A stretch of 64,000 nucleotides of DNA from Luscinia megarhynchos (taxonomy: Eukaryota; Chordata; Aves; Passeriformes; Turdidae): positions 5,272,655-5,336,654 of the forward strand of contig CM067588.1 of assembly GCA_034336665.1 (NCBI GenBank), given 5' to 3'. Below, piece after piece: positions 56,273 to 64,000 of the stretch. Made by a program: the position numbers and the translations under genes. Numbering within the stretch: position 1 is the stretch's first letter; each line of letters starts with the position of its first letter. The notes beneath the pieces were generated by a model that did no database searches, was not told the origin of the DNA, and saw only the letters and a program-made list of their open reading frames with translations.

Positions 56273-56966
56273 TGCGGGACTCTGTGGGAGTCTTTGTGTC
56301 ATGATAGACGGTCGGGGACAGAACTCAATCGCTCTGTATAAACTCAAGGTTACAGTTGCAGTTTATTGTAAAAGATCCTGCTAGGGGCTGCCCAGAACAG
56401 CCCGGAGCAGGACAAAAAGAGATAAAAGGGGGGAGAGAGAGAGAGAGAGAGAGAGGGAGAAGAGAGCAAGAAGAGGTTAAGAGGAGCAAAGGGGGAGAGA
56501 GAAAGAAGAGAGGGAGATATTCGAGGTAAAGGGAGGGGTGGTAGAGAGAGAGAGGGAGAGAAAGAAGAGAAGGAAGAGAGCGATTTCCCGTTTGCAATAC
56601 AATAAATCTTCTTCCATGATGAATATTCTAATTTCCACTAACCAATGTAATACAAAATACAAATTCTATAGCATTTACATACAGCCTATAGAAATCCTTA
56701 TGTTAGCATAGTGTGTTACATTTTAAACTCTAAGAACTAATCTTTGGACCCTGGCAAGTCTTTCTGTGCCCTTTGGAGTTGCTCTCTGGCTGAGGGCATT
56801 GTTCTATCAAGAGGGGATTGCCTTCATGGGGCCATCCTATTGTTTCATGGTAATTCAGTAACTGAGGTTTGGCATCTCAAAAGTGGCTTTCATTTCAATC
56901 TCGCCCATGGTTTCAGAATCTGGGCACTCATATTTACAAGATTTCTCTGTTTCATCTTTCCCAACA
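56273..56966 (-). mobile_element. Solo LTR, ERVK-like family, copy G
   Basis: A 694-bp LTR on the minus strand runs from TGTTGGGAAAGATG to GAGTCCCGCA, with target-site duplications CCCAGG at 56267-56272 and 56967-56972. It has the full 5' part and the same ten-base 3' extension as copy C. The poly(A) signal reads TACAATAAACTGC on its own strand. The plus strand carries a GA-rich tract with a pure GAGA run near 56434-56454. Confidence 0.95.
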
Positions 56967-56972
56967 CCCAGG

Positions 56973-58319
56973 GAGCTCTGATACTCCTGGTGCCAATACT
57001 GACATTGCACCTCTGACCCACGGGGCTGCTCAGCTCCAGATGGGATTGCCTGGAGAAAATTTCCAGCAGCCTTTCCTACACCTGGAGCTCCCCAGAGAAG
57101 GGCTCCAGCAGCTCAGTGTGCTCCATCTCCTCTCTCTCTCCACCTCCTCTGAGCCTCAGGAACATCGATAAACGCCCTGGAAAAGTCTGCTGTAAATAAC
57201 AGGACTTTCTGCCTATTCTAATCAATAAAATATTGTTTATAGGAGCCCTCGTGGCCCTCCCAGCTGCACTGGAAGGTCTGGCACTGGGTTTATAAACTTG
57301 CTTTGCAGGAGGCTGTAACAGGGAGAGCTGCTGTGCCAGGGATGTAAATCAGGCTCAGGCTTGTAGCTCCTGGTTTTGCTGTTTCTTTAAAACACAAGTG
57401 GCTGTGTATGGGTTATTTTTATTATTTTTCCTTGCTAGGCTGTAGCTTACCCAAGGAGGTGCAGAGGGTGGATGGATGTGGAGGAGGTGCAGGGGGTGGA
57501 TGGATGTATTTCTGCAGTTAAACTCTATCGATGTCTCCTCACATGTAGGGAGAGGGAAACAAGCAAACAAATAATGCTGTGATGGATTCCCAGTATCTGC
57601 ATTTAAAAGCCAAGCACCCCACAGAAAGCACAATAACTGCAGCCCATAACTCTCACTCTACAAAGCCAAACTGGGCACTGCTCTGCTAAATTATTTCCTT
57701 CTGCTGCCTACATTTCAGGCTCCTTCCTTCCCTGGATCTCATCTTGGCCTTTTGATATCACACCAGCCAAAGATTGAGTGTGTGCAGCAAACCACACCAA
57801 ACCCCATCTTCACTTCTCAAAATATTGGTTCAGTCCTTACAGCAACGCTTGATTTACAGAATGCTAAAGTAATATAAATAATATCTTCTTGTTTTCACAA
57901 GATTAGTTGCCAGATGCAGAGCTAGAAATAAGGGATGAAAGGTCTGTGCTTGCTGTTGGGCATCAAAATCCTTTAATGATTTATTAATGTCAACATTTCT
58001 ATTTTCCATACAGACTGTTGCTCTATGTGTGACTATTTATTTCCGTGCACAGCCAAAGGTCAGTGCTTGGAACACAGTGGGAAAGATGTTTAAAAGTGCC
58101 TGAGAAAGAAATGGTCTGAAGAGCTTTTGGGATCTCTGTCCATAAATACACACCTCCCTGTGCCACAGGTGCAGCTATCCTGCTCACCCACATTCTGAAC
58201 ATCTTCTCCAGCCCTGAAGGTCTCTAATTCCAAAATTCAGCCACAACAATTCAGCCACAAAGCTGCTCAGGGATGCTTCTGCAGGGCTTGAGCAGCTTCC
58301 TCTCCAGAGCTTGCCTTGT
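56973..58319. other. Single-copy-looking noncoding sequence
   Basis: No gene recognised. A 25-bp imperfect duplication (GGAGGTGCAGAGGGTGGATGG) is present at 57458-57507. The segment 57840-58040 is AT-rich (TTTAATGATTTATTAATGTC) and enhancer-like. Confidence 0.5.
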
Positions 58320-58395
58320 CTGTCACACCTGGGACAGGGTGGCTTTGTTGTCACACCTGGGACAGGGTGGCTTTGTTGTCACACCTGAGCTCTCT
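58320..58395 (+). repeat. 28-bp tandem repeat, ~2.5 copies
   Basis: CACACCTGGGACAGGGTGGC plus TTTGTTGT is repeated with near identity. Confidence 0.9.
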
Positions 58396-58429
58396 CCACA
58401 TCCCCTCCTCGGTGACAGGAACTCTCCAG

Positions 58430-58538
58430 CAGTGTGGGAGTGCCCAGGGCCAGGCTTGGAGCACCCTGGTTTAGTGGAAGTTGTCCTAAATGAACTTTAA
58501 TGTCCCTTCCCACCCAAATCCTCTGTGACTCCATGCTG
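58430..58538 (+). mobile_element. CR1 3' fragment, sense
   Basis: GTGCCCAGGGCCAGGCTTGG, AGCACCCTGGTTTAGTGGAAG, AACTTTAATGTCCCTTCCC and ACCCAAATCCTCTGTGACTCC give the CR1 terminal order, including its degenerate tail. Confidence 0.85.
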
Positions 58539-58549
58539 TGCCCTCACCT

Positions 58550-58697
58550 GCACTGCAGCTCTGCATTAACAGTGAAATCTCTCTCCCCACATTTCCCAAA
58601 GCTTTCTGTCGAGCTGGAACTGCTGCAGCTTTGGATTAACAGTGAAATCTCTCTCCCCAAATTTCCCAAAGCTTTCTGTTGAGCTGGAACTGCTGCC
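58550..58697 (+). repeat. ~70-bp tandem duplication
   Basis: Two copies of a segment holding ATTAACAGTGAAATCTCTC, TTTCCCAAAGCTTTCTGT and GAGCTGGAACTGCTGC, differing at only a few bases, hence recent. Confidence 0.92.
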
Positions 58698-58879
58698 TGC
58701 AACACTGGAGGTGTTTTTGAAGGACACAGGCATGTGTGCACTCCCACAAATCCACACAAAAACTCCCTGGGCATTACTGAGAGCAGCTGATGTAGATGAG
58801 CAAAAAGAACTCCAGGAGCAAGTGGGGCCATTGTCCTGCCCATGGCCAGGCTTGAACAGCACCAAATGTCCAACAACAG
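58698..58879. other. Single-copy-looking noncoding sequence
   Basis: Nothing recognised. Confidence 0.4.
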
Positions 58880-59480
58880 GAACAGAAAGCGACTATTTAC
58901 AAATAAATTCTATTTACTAAACATTCCGTATCTGTGGAAAGCAAGAGGGAGAATTATAATACAAACCAGCTTCATCTGACAACAAAGCTGAAAACTTATT
59001 GACTTGGAAATGTGTGTTTGAGCTATCAAAACGGGCAATATTCAAATGGAAAAGTCTCCCTTTTTTAATCGTGGCAAAACCCTGTTCCATGCATTCAGTA
59101 GATTTAGAATGATTTTATAGCGGTGTTGTCTGGGAAAAAATGTCTTTGCCTGTAAGAGCACAGGTTCTTTTAATGGGAGTTGTCATCTAAATAATTCCAT
59201 ATCATCAAGCAAAAAGATAATTTATAAGGGGAAAAAACCCCAGAGCGGCCTAAAGTCTCAGAGTCACCCACAAAATTGCTCATGAATGTGCTATTAGTTG
59301 GAGGTAAAAGTTAATGGAGAATTGGCTGGCCTTGGGGAGCAATAAATGGGATACTGAGTCTGCTGCCCTAGGGCAGGATTTCAGAATTGGTCCAAGCCCG
59401 CCGTGATTTGAAAGAAGTTCCCTCTGATGCTTATTTGTTGGTCTAAGTGAGATAATGCATTGATGAGCCTCAGCCTAATT
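58880..59480. other. Candidate conserved noncoding element (600 bp)
   Basis: The longest repeat-free, evenly AT-rich block in the window. It retains CpG words inside AT-rich context (AAAACGGGCAATATTC, TTTTATAGCGGTGTTG, CCAGAGCGGCCTAAAG, AAGCCCGCCGTGATTTG) and has many TAAT/ATTA cores (TATTAGTTGGAGG, AAGTTAATGGAG). No frame is maintained. The texture is that of a deeply conserved developmental enhancer. I cannot verify conservation. Confidence 0.4.
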
Positions 59481-59699
59481 CCAAATGAAAACCAGTTCCA
59501 GGATGATAATTTTTATTATAGAAATGCTCAGAGGCCACAGATTGTGCCTGGATTTACAATTCCTGCCCATGGTACAAATCTTTCCCCCCGAGTGAGCGCA
59601 GAAGGAACATCCATAAATAAATGTGGGGCTGCTCACAGGGCAGGGGAGAGGCAGAAATGAGGCTGGGATTGGGAGCTGGGCTTTTCCTGCCTCTGAGTC
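59481..59699. other. Single-copy-looking noncoding sequence
   Basis: Nothing recognised. Confidence 0.4.
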
Positions 59700-59796
59700 T
59701 GGCAGTGTCCAGGGCCAGGTTGGAGCAGCCTGGGGTAGGGGAAGGTGTCAGGGTGAGCTTTGAGTCCCTCTCAACCCAAACTATTTCATGATTATT
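59700..59796 (+). mobile_element. CR1 3' fragment, sense
   Basis: CAGTGTCCAGGGCCAGGTTGG, AGCAGCCTGGGGTAGGGGAAG, GAGCTTTGAGTCCCTCTC and AACCCAAACTATTTCATG follow CR1 3'-end order. Confidence 0.85.
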
Positions 59797-60169
59797 TGGA
59801 GGAATTTTTTTTAATATTTTTTAAAAATATTTTTCATTTTTTGGTTTATATTTTTAATTTGCACAAACCGAGCTTAATTGGCCTGTGATAAAATTAAACC
59901 ATTCCTCAAGCTCTTTGAAAGCAACAGCAGAGGAGAAATCCAGGGCCAGGATGTGAAAAGTATCAGGGAGGGAAAAGACCTGCAATTGTCCTTCAAACTC
60001 ACCCAACAGAGAAATCCCAACTCTTGCAGAGGAAGCAGAGCTTGGTGGGTTTGGTGTCTGTGCTGTGCTCCTCCTCTCTGCAGTAATTTATCAATAATTC
60101 CATTGCTCAGAGGGCTTTGGAGCCCGGGCTGGGAAGCTTTAGCATGAGCAGAAAAAAAAAGAAAAAAAA
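59797..60169. other. AT-rich and low-complexity noncoding sequence
   Basis: T/A-rich 59800-59870 and an A-rich patch at 60151-60171. No gene recognised. Confidence 0.45.
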
Positions 60170-60370
60170 AGGATTAGATTAGAGGATTAGACATTAGACA
60201 TTTTTATGAATATGAATGGTCTTTGCAGCTACATCAGCCAGGAGAAAATTACATGGGGCTGATAATCTTCATGCTCGAGGGCCTAAGCCGCTCATGAGAG
60301 CCGGTCAAATTATTTGTTGGGAGCCATTTATTTGAAGAATTCAGCCCTTTTCTGTTTGTGTGTGGATCAT
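60170..60370. other. Candidate conserved noncoding element
   Basis: A repeat-free block contains TTTATGAATATGAATGGTC, ACATGGGGCTGATAATC, CATGCTCGAGGGCCTAAGCC and GTCAAATTATTTGTTGGGAG. CpG and AT cores co-occur. A 180-codon minus frame (60249-60791) crosses it but has no recognisable domain. Confidence 0.33.
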
Positions 60371-61449
60371 GGTTTTTATTCATGCACTTCTTCCTCAGGA
60401 CAGCTTGACGGCTGGGGCTGAGCTGGGAAGGGTTTATCGTGGATATTCCATCAGTCATTCCCCAGCTGGGGTTTATTCTCTGCAGGGAAGGGGAGGGGAG
60501 GAGGAAGAGCATCCCAGGGTAGCGTTGAGCTGAGACAGAGCCCAGTCCTCTCCTGCTGCTCAAGCTGCAGCCTGGGCCTGTCCAGCAGGCAGCTTTTCTT
60601 CCTGAGTCAATGGAAAACTGGAATTTGCTGCTGATTGGCACTAAAAACCTAAAAATCCTGAACAAGCTCTCAGTGCAGGCAAAGCAGAGCAAGAACAGGA
60701 AATAAGCAAAGGTCTCTGTCTTCTGGGGGAGTTCTGGGTTGAGAGATGTTTGAGGATTTAAATGGCCCAGCCTCAGCCTGTGCTGATCCAAGATCTTTGG
60801 AGACCCTGAGTTTTGGGCAGGAGTGCTCCTGGCACGCTCCAGACCCTCACTAAAATCTCCTCCTGTTGTGTTCCTTGCCAGTTCAGCACAAAGTCATTCC
60901 CAAGGAAATTGCCCAGGGCCATCCCTGCTCCTCCCATCTTCCTCCCTTGCCCAAGACAGAAAATTCCACTGTGGTGGTGGCATTCTTGTCCCTGGGATTG
61001 TGGGCAGCAGGATGGGCTGGGAGTGGTGGTAGCTTGGTGCCCAAACCTCTGGACAAAATCCCAGCTGGCCTGGGCAGTGTGAACACCTGTGTGGAGCTTA
61101 AACTCCTCGGTGCACCTCCCTCAAGTTCTCCCGTGGTTCATTTTTAGACTTCACGGGTGTTTGTTTTTGTTCCTTTTTTGCCAAGCTGGTTCCACTCGAG
61201 CCCTCCATTAATAGCTCTGAAAAAAAAAAATCACACTCTGGTTGCAGGGAAGTTTGTGCAAGTGACAGCTTTCCTAACACGTCTGTGGAGCTTCCCAAAA
61301 TATTGTGGAGGAGAAACGTGTGCGCGTGTGACTCTGCAAACAGACGTGTTCTGCAGGGCCCCTTGTGCAGCCAGGGAAGCATCACACAGAGCCAGGGAAA
61401 CTGGGGCTGCCCCCTGGCAGAGGCTCTGACAAACATCCCTGTCACTGTC
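60371..61449. other. Single-copy-looking noncoding sequence
   Basis: No gene recognised. Confidence 0.45.
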
Positions 61450-61649
61450 TGATTAAGAATGGCAAATAATGCAGCAGCACACACCTGACTCCTTCCAAGC
61501 AGCAGGAAGGAGTGATTTATTGAAAAGCCACGGCATTTATATAGGATAGATCGTGCAAAACAAAATAGAAAAGACTCATTGGTCCAAGAGGCAACACCTC
61601 TTTGAAAACATGCTTCGTGCAAAACACTCACATGGCTTGGGGGTCAACA
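61450..61649 (-). mobile_element. Probable LTR remnant with TATA and AATAAA
   Basis: On the minus strand CCTATATAAATGCCGTGG is followed about 20 bp downstream by TTTTCAATAAATCACTCC and then CTTCCTGCTGCTTGGAAGG, the order expected of an LTR U3-R-U5. The tail may end near 61450 (reverse of TGATTAAG). The start is uncertain; TGTTGACC opposite 61649 is one option. No target-site duplication was found. This could be an ERVL-type LTR, but I cannot name it. Confidence 0.5.
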
Positions 61650-61994
61650 CGAGGTGTTTATCTGTGTCATTCTTTCTCCCTTTCCTTGTTTGTCTCTGAG
61701 AAAAATCCCCAGCCTGGGAAAGACCTGAGCTGGAGCTGAGAAAGCCACCAGGGAAAAACCCGGGTTGGATCCATGAGCCTTCAGCAGCGTCCACACACCC
61801 CAACCCCTGCAAACTCTCGTAGTGCACTGGGAATGTCACAGGACATTCCCTGGCCGTGGTTGAGTCAGGAGCAATTGCAGCCAGAGCTGGAGCTGCTCCC
61901 AGCCCCGCTGTCCCCGAGCACTCTGTGATGGGCTGGGGGAAACTGGGATGGGAAAAGAGCTCACAGCTCCAGAGAGAGCAGAGCAGGGGGTGGG
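61650..61994. other. Single-copy-looking noncoding sequence
   Basis: Nothing recognised. Confidence 0.4.
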
Positions 61995-62162
61995 AAAGAC
62001 ACCCAAGATCATCCAAGATCATCCAGTCCAAGCCATGCCCCACTTGGCCACCAGCCCAGAGCTCTGAGTGTCCTCTGGACACCTCCAGGGATGGGGACTC
62101 CACCTGGGCAGCCCCTTCCAAAACCTGAGCACCCTTTCCATGAGGAGAGATCCCGTGGCGCT
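61995..62162 (-). mobile_element. CR1 fragment, antisense
   Basis: AAGATCATCCAGTCCAAGCC, CACTTGGCCACCAGCCCAGAG, GGACACCTCCAGGGATGGGG, ACTCCACCTGGGCAGCCCC and GAGCACCCTTTCCATGAGG give a well-preserved reversed CR1. Confidence 0.88.
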
Positions 62163-63014
62163 GCTGATGGGACAGAAAGGGAAGGAGAGCAGCAAAGACA
62201 CCTGAACCCCGAGAGCTGGGGGGGCCTTGGCTGCTCGACACTTAACGAGGAGAAAAACGGGGCTTGCTCTGCTCGGCAACCCGCGGCCGTCAGGGAAATT
62301 GGAAGTGACAGAATCACCATTGATACAAATTAAAAACAAATAAAAAGGGTACACAGCAGTGATTCCCCGAGTCCAGACTCCATTAGCAGCTGATTTACTG
62401 TGCACTGACCTGTGCTGTTTGCACGGGGAAGGTGCCGTGCGTGGATCCCTCGCTCTGGCTCTCCCCAGTCAATAAACTATTTAATTTAATGAGAAACAGT
62501 ATTGATGGGCCGGGAATGCAGCTCCCAAAAATAAAAAAAAAGGGAAAAAAAAGAGGAAAAAAAGATGCAGCTGCAAAGAGCAGATAAAGTCTTCAGCTCA
62601 GGGGTTCACTCTCTGGGTGTTTTCCCTTTTGTTATCTCATTAATTAAAGTCCTGAGAAGTCTCAGCTGATTTGGGAGTGCCAGAGCCTGGTAGGAAAGGT
62701 GCTGAAGGTGGGATTGCTGCAGGGACAGGACCTGGGGAGGAGATAATGCAGAGTGCAGTGTAGTGCCCTGACCTTCCCCAGAAAACAAATCCGTGCAGGA
62801 AGAAGCTGTTCCAAAGAAAAATCTGTCAGATCAGCCAAGGAGAGCAGGTGCTGCTGGAAAGCCAAATTCTGTAGCAACACTCTGGAGTATTTCCGAGACT
62901 GAAGTTACATTAAGGATGTCACATCTCAAAAATAATGTTAAAAAATGGGAAAATAGAAACACACATGCCCAGGCAGCCCTTGGTCTCTCTGAACGTGGCC
63001 AGAAATATCAACAT
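62163..63014. other. Single-copy-looking noncoding sequence
   Basis: No gene recognised. An A-rich patch lies at 62528-62566. A few CpG cluster at 62267-62290 (GGCAACCCGCGGCCGTCAGG). Confidence 0.45.
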
Positions 63015-63125
63015 CAAAATCCTGGAATGGTGGGATGGTCAAGGAAATGACCTGTAAGATCGTGCAGTTCATCATGAACCCACCCTCACCACGTTCAACC
63101 CCAAACTATGTCCTCAAATGCTCTC
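63015..63125 (-). mobile_element. CR1 fragment, antisense (degenerate)
   Basis: CTGGAATGGTGGGATGGTC, CTGTAAGATCGTGCAGTTC, ACCACGTTCAACCCC and AACTATGTCCTCAAATGC resemble the reversed CR1 segment around the CCAACC/CCATGTCC motifs, with many changes. Confidence 0.5.
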
Positions 63126-64000
63126 TGCTAGAGGAGAGCCAGGGGCTGGGGGCATCAAAGCTGCATTTTCACCTCTAAATTATCCCATGGACAGCCCTCC
63201 CTCAGTTCCTGCGTGTCCCTGAGCACGAGGGCAGGATCCAATTCCCAAGTTCATTGAAGTTCACCCTCCCCTGGGAATGAGCCAAGTGATGCCAGTGTGG
63301 AATTCCAGCTGATTGCTGTGAGTTGTCTGTAGTTAGCAGCCTGTAAAGAAAACACACATTTAAGGAAATTAGAGTAGCAAGACAAATGAGGTGGAACCAT
63401 CAAGAGGAGCAGGAGCTGGAGATAATCCATATTTTAAAATACTGCAGCGGTTTGCAGGGCTTGGAGGAAGAAATATTCTGTGGTTTTTGTGCTTTGGGCC
63501 CCAAAAAGGACCCTCCTCCTTTGCTGTTCCTGCATCTTTTGTCACAAAAGCAGGAGGCAAGGACTGGAGCTGACATTACTCCAGCTCAAGGAGTGGGGAA
63601 ATTGTGCAGTTTGCTGGAAATGAACATTTTCCTTGCTCGTGGAGAAGCTGGGGGTGCAGACAGGCAGAGGGGCGGGGTGGGGGCAGAGCCAGGTGCCCAC
63701 CCTGAGCAGCCCCCGTGGTCAGGGGCAGCCAGAGGACTCCTGATGCTCCCATTCCAGCAGCCTGGGTTCTGGAGAAGAACCCCCAGGCAGCACAAAAGCC
63801 ATTTTCAGGAGCCCAGGTTTCCTCATTATGTATGGCAGCTATGCCTCCCTGTATGGGAAGCATTATTTTAAGCAAAAGAGGCAGATTGGGAGTGCAGACA
63901 CAGGAAAGCATGGCAAATGAGAGAAACTTTGATCAAAATTCAAATCCAACTCAGCCTGCAGCTATCTGCTGAGCAGCCTGCATTCTCCTGGAGAGTTTTT
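63126..64000. other. Single-copy-looking noncoding sequence to window end
   Basis: No supported gene. A 161-codon plus frame (63386-63871) is open but has no recognisable domain and shares the region with minus-strand frames. Confidence 0.45.

Noticed and set aside
60249..60791. 180-codon minus frame
   Set aside because: No recognisable domain. It overlaps a block better read as conserved noncoding DNA.

Overview
The window looks like nuclear DNA of a bird, most likely a passerine. The interspersed repeats are almost all short 3'-end fragments of CR1 LINEs and LTRs of endogenous retroviruses. I see no Alu, L1 or tRNA-derived SINE, and no dense bacterial or viral coding. I find no protein-coding gene, tRNA, rRNA or CRISPR array that I can support. 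The long open frames are either stop-free readings of tandem repeats whose unit is a multiple of three (several start at TTG or GTG, not ATG) or unconserved-looking chance frames. I read the window as intergenic or intronic.

Mobile elements. Seven solo LTRs of one family lie at 2815-3410(+), 27031-27565(+), 28678-29445(-), 43571-44139(+), 46860-47547(-), 54969-55566(+) and 56273-56966(-). Each starts TGTTGG, and each is flanked by its own 6-bp target-site duplication, as expected for ERVK-like (beta-type) integration. A diverged relative lies at about 37077-37651. A separate LTR at 41007-41480 has a 4-bp duplication (ATTT). A third type at about 9995-11122 carries an internal composite tandem array. 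Two further LTR-like pieces with TATA box and AATAAA lie near 16644-16951 and 61450-61649. About seventeen CR1 3' fragments are scattered on both strands.

Tandem repeats are unusually rich. There are 12-bp arrays at 7390-8065 and 49835-50315 with nearly the same unit on opposite strands. A 19-bp array at 18085-18625 and 19697-19857 grew out of a CR1 motif. GGGAT-type arrays sit inside CR1 copies at 4290-4438 and 31530-31725. Others are 50-bp (24850-25190), 19-bp (29875-30365), AGAAC/AGGAC (35207-35442), CTTCT (37354-37506), CCCTT (42674-43024), 40-bp (45054-45239), 46-bp (50327-50506) and 31-bp (53829-54205).

The remaining sequence is single-copy-looking. A compact CpG island lies at about 48480-48735 and a weaker CpG-rich stretch at about 20640-21110. 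Several AT-rich blocks with homeodomain-like TAAT cores (about 22660-22920, 34010-34380, 38160-38640, 41700-42150, 45900-46620, 58880-59480, 60170-60370) resemble conserved noncoding regulatory DNA. That is a judgement from composition only and needs cross-species alignment. I found no convincing new biological system. The most unusual material is the link between transposable elements and minisatellite birth, and the arrangement and subtypes of the solo LTRs.
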